From Comamonadaceae bacterium (GTDB taxonomy: Bacteria > Pseudomonadota > Gammaproteobacteria > Burkholderiales > Burkholderiaceae_C): a stretch of 56,018 nucleotides of DNA. This document shows, one piece after another, positions 31,705-40,781 of this stretch; the stretch's first letter is position 1, and the number at the start of each line of letters is the position of its first letter. The DNA lies in assembly GCA_030602185.1 (NCBI GenBank), contig JAUWAE010000002.1, forward strand, positions 1 to 56,018, written 5' to 3'. A program made the position numbers and the translations under genes. Below the pieces are notes generated by a model. It saw nothing but the letters and a program-made list of their open reading frames with translations. It did not search any database and had not been told where the DNA came from.

Positions 31705-32724
31705 TTACAGGCGCACCAGCACGGCACCCCAGGTGAAGCCACCGCCGACGCCTTCGAGCATCAGCAGCTGGCCCGGTTTCACCTGGCCGGTGCGCACCCC
31801 GTGGTCCAGCGCCAGCGGGATGGACGCGGCCGACGTGTTGCCGTGGTCGTGCACCGTGACCACCACCTTGTCCATGGGCAGCTTGAGCTTGCGCGCCGTG
31901 CTCTGCATGATGCGGATGTTGGCCTGGTGCGGGATCAGCCAGTCGATGTCGGCGTCCGACTTGCCCGCCTTGGCGAGCGTGGCCCGGGCGGCGTCTTCCA
32001 GCAGGCCCACGGCCAGCTTGAACACCGCCTGCCCGTCCATCTTGAGCAACGGGTCGCCCAGCACCTGGCCACCGCTCACCGTGCCCGGCACGCACAGGAT
32101 GCCGGTGTGGCGGCCATCGGCATGGATGTCGCTGGCCAGCACCGCGGGGCCGTTGCCGTCGTGTTCGGTGGCCTCCAGCACCACGGCGCCGGCGCCGTCG
32201 CCGAACAGCACGCAGGTGGTGCGGTCGTTGAAGTCGAGCAGGCGCGAGAACACCTCGGCGCCCACCACCAGCGCCTTTTGGGCGGCGCCGGTCTGGATCA
32301 TGGCATCGGCCACGGTCAGGGCGTAGATGAAGCCGCTGCACACCGCTTGCACGTCAAAGGCAGCGCCGCCAGCAGCATCGGCCTGTCCCTGCGCTTGCGC
32401 CACCTCCGACAGCTTGCGCTGCAGGATGGACGCGGTGGAGGGGAACACCATGTCGGGGGTGGAGGTGGCAACGATGATCAGGTCGATCTCGCCCACCTGG
32501 CGGCCGGCGGCCTCCAGGGCCTTCAGGCAGGCCTGCAGGGCCAGGTCGCTGGCGTTGACGCCGTCGTCCACGTAATGGCGCGCCCGGATGCCGGTGCGCT
32601 CGACGATCCAGTCGTCGCTGGTGTCGATGCCGCGGGCGGCGAGCAAGGCCACCATGTCGGCATTGGTCAGGCGCTTGGGCGGCAGGTAGCTGCCGGTGCC
32701 GGTGATGCGGGAATAGCGTTTCAT
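31705..32724 (-). CDS. fabH: 3-oxoacyl-[ACP] synthase III
   Basis: Starts fatty acid synthesis by condensing acetyl-CoA with malonyl-ACP. The 339-residue protein has Cys129 in the VQAVCSGF motif, His in IPHQANIRI and Asn in GNTSAAS. A small Ala/Gln/Gly-rich insertion (about 107-121) just before the active-site strand makes it some 20 residues longer than E. coli FabH. It lies between plsX and fabD in the standard order. Confidence 0.97.
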   Translation of the reverse strand: MKRYSRITGTGSYLPPKRLTNADMVALLAARGIDTSDDWIVERTGIRARHYVDDGVNASDLALQACLKALEAAGRQVGEIDLIIVATSTPDMVFPSTASILQRKLSEVAQAQGQADAAGGAAFDVQAVCSGFIYALTVADAMIQTGAAQKALVVGAEVFSRLLDFNDRTTCVLFGDGAGAVVLEATEHDGNGPAVLASDIHADGRHTGILCVPGTVSGGQVLGDPLLKMDGQAVFKLAVGLLEDAARATLAKAGKSDADIDWLIPHQANIRIMQSTARKLKLPMDKVVVTVHDHGNTSAASIPLALDHGVRTGQVKPGQLLMLEGVGGGFTWGAVLVRL

Positions 32725-32758
32725 GGTTGTCGTGGGTAGGGTGCCGGCACGGACCGGC

Positions 32759-33805
32759 TCAGCCGGCCACCGGTGCGGGCGATACGGGCGCCTGCATCAG
32801 CGGGGCCGCATGGGCGATGCGGGCCTTGACACGGTCCAGCAGTTGGTGGTGGGCCGCATCATACGCGCGCACCAGGGCCTGTTCGAAGGCAAAGGCATCG
32901 GCCGAACCGTGGCTTTTGAACACCAGCCCGCGCAAGCCCAGCAGGGCCGCACCGTTGTAGCGGCGGTGGTCCACTCGGTGCTTGAACGCCGACAGCACCG
33001 GGTAAGCGACCAGCGCGGCCAGGCGGGTGAACAGGTTGCGCGAGAACTCTTCGCGAATGAAACCGCCGATCATGCTGGCCAGGCCCTCGCTGGCCTTGAG
33101 CGCCACGTTGCCGACAAAGCCGTCGCACACCACGATGTCGGTCGTACCCTTGAACAGGTCGTTGCCCTCCACGTTGCCGTGGAAATTGAGGTCACCGCGC
33201 TCGCCGGCCTGGCGCAGCAGCACGCCCGCCTGCTTGATGACGTCGTTGCCCTTGATGACCTCTTCACCGATATTGAGCAGACCGACCGACGGTGCATCGC
33301 GGCCACCGGCCGCCACCAGCGCCGAGCCCATGACAGCGAACTGCAGCAGGTGTTCGGCGGTGCAATCCACGTTCGCCCCGAGGTCCAGCACCGTGGTGGC
33401 ACCGCCGGTGGCGTTGGGCATCTGGGTGGCGATCGCCGGGCGGTCGATGCCGTCGAGCGTCTTGAGCACGTAGCGTGCAATCGCCATCAAGGCGCCGGTG
33501 TTGCCCGCCGAGACCGCCGCCTGGGCCGCCCCATCCTTGACCTGGGCAATGGCGACCCGCATGGACGAGTCCTTCTTGCGACGCAACGCCACTTCAACCG
33601 GGTCGTCCATGGTCACCACCTCGGTGGCGGGGACGACGGTGCAGCGCGCCGCATCCAGCGCCGCCGGCAGGCGGGACAGGGCCTCGGGCCGCCCGACAAG
33701 CAGCAACCGCGCGTCCGGATGGGACGCAAGGAACGCCGCACATGCCGGCAAGGTGACGGACGGGCCGTGGTCCCCGCCCATGCAATCGACCGCAATCGTG
33801 ATCAT
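32759..33805 (-). CDS. plsX: Phosphate acyltransferase PlsX
   Basis: Converts acyl-ACP to acyl-phosphate for phospholipid synthesis by the PlsX-PlsY route. The 348-residue protein begins with [14 protein letters not shown], the family opening, and has the conserved [11 protein letters not shown] and [17 protein letters not shown] 33805 is preferred; an upstream ATG at 33823 would add six residues. A terminator-like hairpin lies 57 bases upstream, so full expression may need readthrough from rpmF or a local promoter. Confidence 0.95.
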   Translation of the reverse strand: MITIAVDCMGGDHGPSVTLPACAAFLASHPDARLLLVGRPEALSRLPAALDAARCTVVPATEVVTMDDPVEVALRRKKDSSMRVAIAQVKDGAAQAAVSAGNTGALMAIARYVLKTLDGIDRPAIATQMPNATGGATTVLDLGANVDCTAEHLLQFAVMGSALVAAGGRDAPSVGLLNIGEEVIKGNDVIKQAGVLLRQAGERGDLNFHGNVEGNDLFKGTTDIVVCDGFVGNVALKASEGLASMIGGFIREEFSRNLFTRLAALVAYPVLSAFKHRVDHRRYNGAALLGLRGLVFKSHGSADAFAFEQALVRAYDAAHHQLLDRVKARIAHAAPLMQAPVSPAPVAG

Positions 33806-33861
33806 GCCTAGACCTTGGTTCATGCCGACCCGTGGCCAGCCGTTGCAAGCCCCCAAGACGC

Positions 33862-33890
33862 AAAAAGCCCGCATGCAGCATGCGGGCTTT
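33862..33890 (-). terminator. Intrinsic terminator between rpmF and plsX
   Basis: A nine-base perfect stem GCCCGCATG/CATGCGGGC with a three-base loop is flanked by A-runs and U-runs on both sides (AAAAA before, TTT after on the plus strand), giving on the minus strand a stem followed by UUUUUG. It is placed to end or attenuate rpmF transcripts ahead of plsX-fabHDG. Confidence 0.8.
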
Positions 33891-33932
33891 GCGAGTGGCC
33901 CCCGCGCCCCGGGCGCAGCGACGCAATGCCGA

Positions 33933-34115
33933 TCAAGCCTCGGACTTGTTCTTCAGCACCTGACGGCCGCGGTAGAAGCCGTTGGGGCTCACGTGGTGGC
34001 GCAGATGCACTTCGCCGGTGGTCGGCTCGACAGCCACGCCCGGCACGCTCAGTGCGTTGTGCGAGCGGTGCATGCCGCGCTTGGAGGGAGACTTTTTGTT
34101 TTGCTGGACAGCCAT
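33933..34115 (-). CDS. rpmF: 50S ribosomal protein L32
   Basis: Small basic large-subunit protein, 60 residues, starting [19 protein letters not shown]. It has no zinc-binding cysteine pairs, so it is the zinc-free form. It lies between yceD and plsX, the conserved yceD-rpmF-plsX order. It has its own promoter that overlaps the end of yceD. Confidence 0.98.
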   Translation of the reverse strand: MAVQQNKKSPSKRGMHRSHNALSVPGVAVEPTTGEVHLRHHVSPNGFYRGRQVLKNKSEA

Positions 34116-34218
34116 GTTCGGCTCCTATGAAAAAGGCCCAGGCCTGAGAACAGACCCGTTGACGGTTGGCGGGAGCACCAGCCACGACAAACGTGTTCAG
34201 GCCAGCGCGAAACCATGC

Positions 34219-34248
34219 ATTATAGCCGGCACACGAACACTTCATCAA
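34219..34248 (-). promoter_or_regulatory. Sigma-70 promoter for rpmF
   Basis: On the minus strand TTGATG (34243-34248) and a perfect TATAAT (34219-34224) are 18 bases apart. The -35 includes the stop codon of yceD. The predicted start would give a leader of about 95 bases before rpmF. This is the best-matching promoter in the window and would let L32 be expressed above yceD. Confidence 0.8.
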
Positions 34249-34802
34249 GTGCCCTTGCCGCCCGCACCGGTTTTGAGCTGCGCCAAGGCGGCAAACGGAT
34301 GGGGCCGCTCCTCGGTGGCGGCCTCGTCGGCCGCGCCCAGGCGCACCGGCTCGGGGCAGACCTCGTGCATGGGCACGAGCGGCAGCGCCAGCAGCAACTC
34401 GTCTTCCAGCAGTTCGTGCAGGTTGAAACGGGGCACCAGGACGAGCAGGTCTTCTTCGCTCTCGTCGTCTTCGGCCAGCGCAGCGGCCTCGTCGGCCACG
34501 AAGCGGAACCAGCGGTCGATCACCACCGGCTGTCGGTACGCCGACAGGCAGCGCTGACAGGTCAGCGGCACTTCGGCGGTCACGTCCAGGTGCAGCCACA
34601 GCTGGGCGGCGACGCCCACGGGCTCGCGCCATTCGGCCTGGGCGCGCCACGCCACGGACAGGTCGGCAGGCTGCTCGGGAAGGTCGGCCAGCAGGCGCTC
34701 GAAAGCCACCAATGGCGTCACACCTTCCAGCGCAGTCGCCTCTCGGGCCATGGCACGTACGTCGACCAGGGTCGGCAACTCGGGGGCGGGGCTTGCGGTC
34801 AT
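34245..34802 (-). CDS. yceD: YceD family protein (DUF177), 23S rRNA accumulation
   Basis: A 185-residue DUF177 protein. The family is needed for normal 23S rRNA accumulation and is genetically linked to L32. The signature CQRCL (about residues 98-102) in the central beta domain is visible, followed by an acidic stretch (DDESEEDLLVL) and the C-terminal region with HPFAALAQL. It is the first gene of the yceD-rpmF-plsX-fab run and is divergent from a ChaC-like gene. Confidence 0.92.
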   Translation of the reverse strand: MTASPAPELPTLVDVRAMAREATALEGVTPLVAFERLLADLPEQPADLSVAWRAQAEWREPVGVAAQLWLHLDVTAEVPLTCQRCLSAYRQPVVIDRWFRFVADEAAALAEDDESEEDLLVLVPRFNLHELLEDELLLALPLVPMHEVCPEPVRLGAADEAATEERPHPFAALAQLKTGAGGKGT

Positions 34803-34834
34803 GTCTGCGGTATGAATAATGCTTGGTGATTCTA

Positions 34835-35461
34835 ATGTTGGACCCCGACCTGCTCCCAGCCCCTCCGATGCCCGCGCGCTGTTCGCAGGCGATGCTGCGG
34901 GTCACCCTGGCGGAATGGCAAGGCATGGGCGCGAGCGACCTGTGGCTGTTTGCCTACGGCTCGCTGATCTGGAAAACCGACTTTCCCGTGGTGGAGCGCC
35001 GCCCGGCGCGGGTGCATGGCCATCACCGGGCGCTGAAAATGTGGAGCCGGGTCAACCGCGGCACGCCCGAGCGCCCCGGCCTGGTGTTCGCCCTGCTGAC
35101 CGGCGGCAGCTGCCAGGGCATGGTGCTGCGCGTGCCGGCGGGCGCGGTGCCAGACATGCTGCCCAGGCTGTGGGAGCGCGAGATGCCCAACCCGGTCTAC
35201 GACCCCAAATGGCTGCGCTGCCACACCCCGTCGGGCGCGGTCACCGGACTGGCCTTCACCTTGTCGCGCCGCAGCCCGAACTACACCGGCGAACTGTCCG
35301 GCGAACAGCTACGCACCATTTTTGCGCAGGCTCAAGGTCGCTATGGCTCCACCCTCGATTACGCCCGCCAGACGCTGCAGGAGCTGCGTGCACTTGGCAT
35401 CCGCGACGTGTCGCTGGAGCGTTTGCTGCGCCATGCGGGCGGCGGTGGCATGCCATACTGA
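34835..35461 (+). CDS. ChaC-like gamma-glutamylcyclotransferase
   Basis: A 208-residue protein of the ChaC type, which cleaves glutathione to 5-oxoproline and Cys-Gly in the cytosol. The substrate-binding loop [12 protein letters not shown] is near residues 39-50, and the catalytic Glu is in [14 protein letters not shown] 34835 is chosen; a TTG at 34823 or a later ATG at about 34868 are alternatives, as the first 20 residues look non-conserved. It is divergent from yceD and followed four bases later by pdxH. Confidence 0.88.
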   Translation: MLDPDLLPAPPMPARCSQAMLRVTLAEWQGMGASDLWLFAYGSLIWKTDFPVVERRPARVHGHHRALKMWSRVNRGTPERPGLVFALLTGGSCQGMVLRVPAGAVPDMLPRLWEREMPNPVYDPKWLRCHTPSGAVTGLAFTLSRRSPNYTGELSGEQLRTIFAQAQGRYGSTLDYARQTLQELRALGIRDVSLERLLRHAGGGGMPY

Positions 35462-35465
35462 CGGC

Positions 35466-36098
35466 ATGAACATCGCCGACCTCCGCAAGAGTTACGAAAA
35501 AGCCGAGCTGAGCGAAGACGCATCGCACGCCGACCCGCTGCGACAGTTCGACCAGTGGTTCCAGGAAGCCCTCAAGAGCGAGCTGCCCGAGCCCAACGCC
35601 ATGACCGTGGCCACGGTGGGCAGTGACCTGCGCCCGAGCACCCGGGTGGTGCTGATCAAAGGGTACGACGCCCGCGGCATCGTCTGGTACACCAACTACG
35701 ACAGCCGCAAGGGCCAGGAGCTCGCCGGCAACCCCTGGGCTGCCCTGCAGTTCCACTGGGTCGAGCTGGAGCGGGTGGTGCGGATCGAAGGCCGCGTCAG
35801 CCGCGTCAGCGCCGACGAGAGCGACGCCTACTACCAGAGCCGGCCATTGGACAGCCGCATCGGCGCCTGGGCGAGCCCGCAGAGCCAGGTGATCTTCGGG
35901 CGCTCGGTACTGGTGGCCAACGCGGCCAAGTACGGAGCGCAGTTCCTGCTCCAGCCGCCGCGTCCGCCGCACTGGGGCGGCTACCGGCTGGAGCCGGACC
36001 GCTGGGAATTCTGGCAGGGCCGCAAGAGCCGGCTGCACGACCGGCTGCGCTACCGCCAGGACGCTGGCCACTGGGTGCGCGAGCGGCTCGCGCCGTGA
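35466..36098 (+). CDS. pdxH: Pyridoxamine 5'-phosphate oxidase
   Basis: FMN-dependent oxidation of pyridoxine or pyridoxamine phosphate to pyridoxal 5'-phosphate, the last step of B6 synthesis and salvage. The 210-residue protein shows [34 protein letters not shown] and the C-terminal [16 protein letters not shown] with RLHDRLRY, all family signatures. It starts four bases after the ChaC-like gene; upstream open frame is a shadow of that gene. PdxJ of the same pathway is also encoded in this window. It ends 13 bases from the convergent folK. Confidence 0.96.
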   Translation: MNIADLRKSYEKAELSEDASHADPLRQFDQWFQEALKSELPEPNAMTVATVGSDLRPSTRVVLIKGYDARGIVWYTNYDSRKGQELAGNPWAALQFHWVELERVVRIEGRVSRVSADESDAYYQSRPLDSRIGAWASPQSQVIFGRSVLVANAAKYGAQFLLQPPRPPHWGGYRLEPDRWEFWQGRKSRLHDRLRYRQDAGHWVRERLAP

Positions 36099-36111
36099 AT
36101 GGCGGCCTTCG

Positions 36112-36600
36112 TCAGGCGGGTGGGTCGCAGCGCTCGATCGCCTGATCGGCCACGGCCGCCAGGGCACGGGCACTGACCCGCTCGGGCGCCAACTCGTGCA
36201 GCGGATGCAAGACGAAGGCGCGTGTCCACAGTCGGGGGTGGGGTACCGTCAGCCGCGGTGAATCGATCCGGGCGTTGCCGTACAGCAGCAGGTCCAGGTC
36301 GAGCGTGCGGGGGGCGTTGCGGTAGGGGCGCTCGCGCCCGGCCGCCTGCTCCAGCGCTTGCAAGGTGGCCAGCAAGGCCGGGGCCGTGAGCGTCGTGTCC
36401 AGTTCGGCCACCGCGTTGACGTACCACGGCCCGCCGGCGTCCACCGGGGCGCTGCGGTAGAACGACGAGGCGCGCACGGCCTCCACCCCGGGCGTGGCGG
36501 CCAAGCCACACAGGGCGGCCTGCAGCGCGGCCACCGGCTCCCCCAGGTTGGCCCCCAGCCCCACGTAAGCGCGCACGCACGGGTGCAGCGGCACAGTCAT
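36112..36600 (-). CDS. folK: HPPK (6-hydroxymethyl-7,8-dihydropterin pyrophosphokinase)
   Basis: Transfers pyrophosphate from ATP to hydroxymethyl-dihydropterin in folate synthesis. The 162-residue protein has the opening AYVGLGANLGEP, the ATP/magnesium motif RTLDLDLLLYG and the closing VPHPRLWTRAFVLHPL. ATG 36600 lies 16 bases after the pcnB stop; upstream open frame is a pcnB shadow. pcnB-folK is a conserved pair. Confidence 0.96.
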   Translation of the reverse strand: MTVPLHPCVRAYVGLGANLGEPVAALQAALCGLAATPGVEAVRASSFYRSAPVDAGGPWYVNAVAELDTTLTAPALLATLQALEQAAGRERPYRNAPRTLDLDLLLYGNARIDSPRLTVPHPRLWTRAFVLHPLHELAPERVSARALAAVADQAIERCDPPA

Positions 36601-36616
36601 GCAGCCTTGCCCTGCG

Positions 36617-38218
36617 TCATTCTGTGGCCGGACCAGACCCCTCGCCCGCGCCCCCCCCTGCCGGTTTGCGGCGCCGGCGGCGGCGCTTTTTGGCGGGGCT
36701 GGCCGAGCCCTCGTCGTCAGACACTGGGCGCGGCTCGGCGCCGTCGCCCTCCTCGGTGCGCCAACGCGGATCGTCTGTCTCGGCGGTGCTGCGGGCGGGT
36801 GCGGCAACGGTCTTGCCGCCGCGCCCGGCCCCTTTGCTGCTGGGCCGGCTGCGCTGCTGCTCCAGCCGCACCGCCTCCACCATGTCGCGGCGCACCGGCT
36901 CGCTGGCGGTGCTGAAGGTTTCCCACCAGTGGGACAGTTCTTCTTCCAGTTCGCCCACCTGGGCACGCAGGCGCAAAAAGTCGAAGCCGGCGCGGAAGCG
37001 CGGCTGCTCGGCCAGCGCGAACGGGCTTTGCCCGGTACGGCGGTCAAAGCGCGGCTGCATCATCCAGATCTCGCGCATGTCGGCACCCAGCTTGCCGCGG
37101 CCCGAGACGTCGCCAATTTTGGCCTCGAACACCTCGTCCACCGATTCCTGCAGCGCAGGGAACGGCGGCACCCGGGCGCTCTGGCGCTTCTGCCAGCCGT
37201 CGCGCACGTCGCTCCACAGCACGCAGGCGAGCAGAAAGCTGGGCGCCACCGGCTTGCCTTCGGCCACGCGGCGGTCGGTGTCCTGCAGCGCGGCTTTGAC
37301 GAAGGGCTCGTCGGCGCGCTGCACCACCAGGTCGAGCAGCGGGTAGATGCCCTTGGCCAGCCCGGTGGCCTTGAGCTGCTCGATGCTGGCCAGCGCGTGG
37401 CCAGTCTGCAACAGCTTGAGCATCTCGTCGAACAGGCGGCTTTGCGGCACGTCGGCCAGCAGCGGCAGCGAGGCGGCGAGCGGCGCCTTGGTCTTGGCGT
37501 CGAACTGGAAGCCCAGGCCGCTGAGCTTGGCGCCAAAGCGCACGGCGCGGATGATGCGCACCGGGTCTTCGCGGTAGCGGGTGGCGGGGTCGCCGATCAT
37601 GCGCAGCACGCGTTTTTTCGCGTCGCGGATGCCATGGTGGAAGTCGACCACGGTTTCGGTTTCCGGGTCGTAGTACATGGCGTTGATGGTGAAGTCGCGC
37701 CGCACGGCGTCTTGCTCGATCGGGCCCCACACGTTGTCGCGCAGCACGCGGCCGCTGGCATCCACGGCGTGCTTCATGCCCGCCAGCTCGCCTTTGGAAG
37801 TGCGTTCGTTGCCGCTCACCTGCTCGGCCGCGGCGTTGTCCATGTAGGCGCGGAAGGTGGAGACTTCGATGACCTCGTGCTCGCGCCCGCGACCGAACAC
37901 CACGTGCACGATGCGGAAGCGCCGGCCGATGATGAAGGCGCGCCGGAACAGGGCCTTGACCTCTTCGGGCGTGGCGTTGGTGGCCACGTCGAAATCCTTG
38001 GGGCGCAGGCCCAGCAGCAGGTCGCGCACCGCACCGCCCACGATGTAGGCCTCGTAACCGGCGCGTTTGAGGGTGTGCACCACGTCCAGCGCGCGGCCGT
38101 CCACTAGCGAGGGATCGATGCCATGGACGGTGGCGGGCACGTCCTCGCGCTTGCCAAAGTTCGGGCCCTGCGCTTTCGGCGCCTTGCCCAGCAGCTTGTC
38201 GATGAATTTCTTGATCAT
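36617..38218 (-). CDS. pcnB: Poly(A) polymerase I
   Basis: Adds 3' poly(A) tails that mark RNA for decay. The 533-residue class II nucleotidyltransferase has YIVGGAVRDLLLGLRPKDFDVAT (split signature at about 58-80, with Asp75 and Asp77 as metal ligands), the RRAFIIGRRFRIVHV motif, and an RNA-binding helical part. The last 80 or so residues are a low-complexity tail with an acidic block, then a run of Lys/Arg (about 512-521) and Gly. The tail makes it longer than E. coli PcnB. ATG 38218 overlaps the stop of the HAD gene. Confidence 0.95.
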   Translation of the reverse strand: MIKKFIDKLLGKAPKAQGPNFGKREDVPATVHGIDPSLVDGRALDVVHTLKRAGYEAYIVGGAVRDLLLGLRPKDFDVATNATPEEVKALFRRAFIIGRRFRIVHVVFGRGREHEVIEVSTFRAYMDNAAAEQVSGNERTSKGELAGMKHAVDASGRVLRDNVWGPIEQDAVRRDFTINAMYYDPETETVVDFHHGIRDAKKRVLRMIGDPATRYREDPVRIIRAVRFGAKLSGLGFQFDAKTKAPLAASLPLLADVPQSRLFDEMLKLLQTGHALASIEQLKATGLAKGIYPLLDLVVQRADEPFVKAALQDTDRRVAEGKPVAPSFLLACVLWSDVRDGWQKRQSARVPPFPALQESVDEVFEAKIGDVSGRGKLGADMREIWMMQPRFDRRTGQSPFALAEQPRFRAGFDFLRLRAQVGELEEELSHWWETFSTASEPVRRDMVEAVRLEQQRSRPSSKGAGRGGKTVAAPARSTAETDDPRWRTEEGDGAEPRPVSDDEGSASPAKKRRRRRRKPAGGGAGEGSGPATE

Positions 38219-38889
38219 GCGTGTTCCGCAAACAGGTCCAGGATGCGCCAGCCGCGCTCGCGGGCGATGGCACGCAGGCCCTCGCCCGGGTTGGTGGCGA
38301 CGGGCACGTGCGCGCGCTCCAGCAGCGGCAGGTCGTTGGTGGAGTCGGAGTAGAAGGTCATGTCGCAATCGTCCCAGTCCAGGCCACGGGCCTGCAGCCA
38401 CTGCTGCAGCCGCTGGACCTTGCCTTCACGGAACGAGGGCGTGCCCCGGATTTCGCCGGTGTACCAGCCGTCGGGGCCGCGCTCCAGCTCCACGGCGATG
38501 AGCTCGTCGATGCCGAAGGCCTGCGCGATCGGGCGGGTGACGAATTCGTTGGTGGCGGTGATGAGGATGAGCTGCTCGCCTGCGTCGCGGTGCTGCTGCA
38601 CCAGCGCCTGCGCCTGCGGCTTGAGGTTGGGCCGGATCACTTCGGCCATGAAGCGGGCATGCGCCTCGGCCGCCGCCTGCGGGCCGCGCTGGCGCACCGC
38701 GTCGATGGCGAAGCGCACGTAGTCGTGCACGTCCAGCGTGCCGGCTTGGTAGTGGGCAAAAAATTCGTCGTTGCGGCGGTTGAATTCCACCGGGTCGGTC
38801 CAGCCGATGTGGCTGGTGAACTGGCCCCACGAGTAGTCCGAATCGATCGGCAGCAGCGTGTGGTCCAGGTCAAACAAGGCCAGTTTCAT
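38215..38889 (-). CDS. HAD-IB family phosphatase (SerB-like)
   Basis: A 224-residue haloacid-dehalogenase phosphatase. Motif I is FDLDHTLL (Asp7 nucleophile, Asp9), motif II is ITATN and motif III is YSDSTNDLPLLE. The cap between motifs I and II is helical (C1 type), as in the HAD-IB group including SerB and CicA. Substrate is unknown. It lies between hda and pcnB and overlaps pcnB by four bases; this position is conserved in Burkholderiales. Confidence 0.9.
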   Translation of the reverse strand: MKLALFDLDHTLLPIDSDYSWGQFTSHIGWTDPVEFNRRNDEFFAHYQAGTLDVHDYVRFAIDAVRQRGPQAAAEAHARFMAEVIRPNLKPQAQALVQQHRDAGEQLILITATNEFVTRPIAQAFGIDELIAVELERGPDGWYTGEIRGTPSFREGKVQRLQQWLQARGLDWDDCDMTFYSDSTNDLPLLERAHVPVATNPGEGLRAIARERGWRILDLFAEHA

Positions 38890-38930
38890 GGCGCAATCCG
38901 TATCAGGTCAGCAAAGGCAGGCGGCCGGGA

Positions 38931-39617
38931 TCATTCGTGCTCCAGCATCGCCTTGATGAGGGGGATGGTGATGGCGCGCTGGGTGCGCAGGGCATAACCG
39001 TCGAGCTGCTCCAGCAGGGCCATGAGGCTGCTGAGGTCGCGCGAGAAGCGGTTGAGCATGAAATCCATCACCTCGTCGCTCAGGAACACCCCGCGGTCGT
39101 CGGCCGCACGGCGCAGCACCGCGCGGCGCTCACCGTCCCCTAAAGCCTGCAATTGGAACACATGGCCCCAGCCAAGGCGGGTGCGCAGGTCTTCGCGCAG
39201 TGGCAGATCGGCAGGTGGACGGTCGGCGGCGGCCAGCACCCAGCGGGCTGGCCCGCTCACCGGCGTCTGCGCGTTGACGAACCAGTTGAAGGCCGCCGCC
39301 TGCTGTTCGGCGGTGTAGAGGTGGCAGTCGTCCAGCACCACCACCGACCAGCGCTCGTCGAATTCGTCGGGCGCCATGACCGAGGCATCGAGCCAGCCGA
39401 CGCGGGCGCCCTGCCCCTGCAGTGCGAGCCGCACCGCCTGCAACAGGTGGGTCTTGCCCACCCCCGGGCCGCCCCACAGCAGGGTGGGCACGGGCGAGCG
39501 GTAGGGGTTGGACACCCACAGGCGCAGGTGCTCCAGCACCGCGTCGTTGTGGTCGGCCAGGAAGTTGTCGAGCGAGGGCTGGGGCGTCAGACCCATGTCG
39601 AGCGTGAGCTGCTGCAT
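38931..39617 (-). CDS. hda: DnaA regulatory inactivator Hda
   Basis: DnaA-related AAA protein that, with the beta clamp, stimulates ATP hydrolysis by DnaA to limit re-initiation. The 228-residue protein starts MQQLTLDMGL, whose QLTLDM-type segment is a clamp-binding motif. Walker A is WGGPGVGKTH, Walker B is VVVLDDCH, and there is no DNA-binding domain IV. The start shares one base with the stop of the upstream AI-2E-family gene. The reading frame remains open far upstream in shadow of that gene. Confidence 0.93.
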   Translation of the reverse strand: MQQLTLDMGLTPQPSLDNFLADHNDAVLEHLRLWVSNPYRSPVPTLLWGGPGVGKTHLLQAVRLALQGQGARVGWLDASVMAPDEFDERWSVVVLDDCHLYTAEQQAAAFNWFVNAQTPVSGPARWVLAAADRPPADLPLREDLRTRLGWGHVFQLQALGDGERRAVLRRAADDRGVFLSDEVMDFMLNRFSRDLSSLMALLEQLDGYALRTQRAITIPLIKAMLEHE

Positions 39618-40717
39618 CAGCCTTCTCCGTCCTGGGCCGAGCGGGACGGCGGGGCGCCATGGGTGTACAGCGGGCTGCCCACGTACACCGCCTGCAGCCG
39701 GCGCACCGCCACCAGCAGCACCGCGCTGGCTGGCAGGGCGATCAGCACGCCCACAAAACCGAACACGTGCCCGAAGGCCATGAGCGCGAAGATCACCGCG
39801 ATCGGGTGCAAGCCGATGCGCTCGCCCAGCAGCCGCGGCGTGAGGTACAGGCTTTCCAACACCTGCCCCACCGCGTACACCGCTGCCACCAGCAGCACGC
39901 CGGTCAGGCTCTGGAACTGCAACAGCGCGGCGAGCAGGCCCAGCACCAGCCCAAGGCCGAACCCAAGGTAGGGCACGAACACCGCCAGACCGGTGAACAC
40001 CCCGATCGGCAAGGCCAGGCTCAGCCCCACCCCGGCCAGCGCCACCGTGTAGAACACCGCCAGAATACCCATCACCAGCAGCTGCCCACGCAGGTACTGC
40101 CCCAGCACCTCGTCGGTCTCGTCCAGGAAACGCTGGGTGCTGTGCTGCCAGCGCGGCGGCACCAGCGCCTTGCAGCGCGCGACCAAGCCCGACCAATCGA
40201 GCAGCAGGTAATACGCCACGATGGGCATGAGCACCAGGTTGCCCAGCACAGCCGCCACCGCACTGCCGCCGATGCGCAGCGACGACAGCAGCCGGTCGAT
40301 CAGTTCGCCCTCGTGACCGGACACCATGCGCCGCAGCACGTCGCGCACCAGGTTGACGTCGATCTCGGCGTTGATGCCAAAGCGCTGCGCCCAGGGCGCC
40401 AGCCAGAGGTTGAGCTGCTCGAACAGCGGCGGGATCTGCTCGCGCAGCAATGGCAGTTGGCGGGTCACCACCGGCACGATCATCAACGCCACCGCCAGGA
40501 GCACCACCATCAGCAGCACGATGGCGACCCCGGCGCCCAGCCAGCGTGGCACCCGGCGCGCGTGCAGCGCTTCCACCGCGGGGTGCAAGGCGTAGGCCAT
40601 GACCGCGGCCACCACGAACGGCAACAGCACCGGCGACAACAGGGACAGCAGCCACCAGGCGGCCACTGCCAGGGCCAGCCACGCCAGGGCACGGGCTTGC
40701 GTCGCGGTCAGGGACAT
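39617..40717 (-). CDS. AI-2E family transporter (PerM/TqsA type)
   Basis: A 366-residue polytopic membrane protein of the AI-2E/PerM exporter family with about eight transmembrane helices. Visible pattern: N-terminal helices (LLSLLSPVLLPFVVAAVMAYAL), a soluble middle segment (QIPPLFEQLNLWL), and C-terminal helices with the family motif VFVPYLGFGLGL. Substrates differ across the family and none can be named here. It lies directly before hda and divergent from purM, as in other Burkholderiales. Confidence 0.9.
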   Translation of the reverse strand: MSLTATQARALAWLALAVAAWWLLSLLSPVLLPFVVAAVMAYALHPAVEALHARRVPRWLGAGVAIVLLMVVLLAVALMIVPVVTRQLPLLREQIPPLFEQLNLWLAPWAQRFGINAEIDVNLVRDVLRRMVSGHEGELIDRLLSSLRIGGSAVAAVLGNLVLMPIVAYYLLLDWSGLVARCKALVPPRWQHSTQRFLDETDEVLGQYLRGQLLVMGILAVFYTVALAGVGLSLALPIGVFTGLAVFVPYLGFGLGLVLGLLAALLQFQSLTGVLLVAAVYAVGQVLESLYLTPRLLGERIGLHPIAVIFALMAFGHVFGFVGVLIALPASAVLLVAVRRLQAVYVGSPLYTHGAPPSRSAQDGEG

Positions 40718-40781
40718 GGCAAAAAACAGGTGGTCATGGCGGGGCCCGTAAAATCACGGCAATTCTATCGGCCCTACTCTT

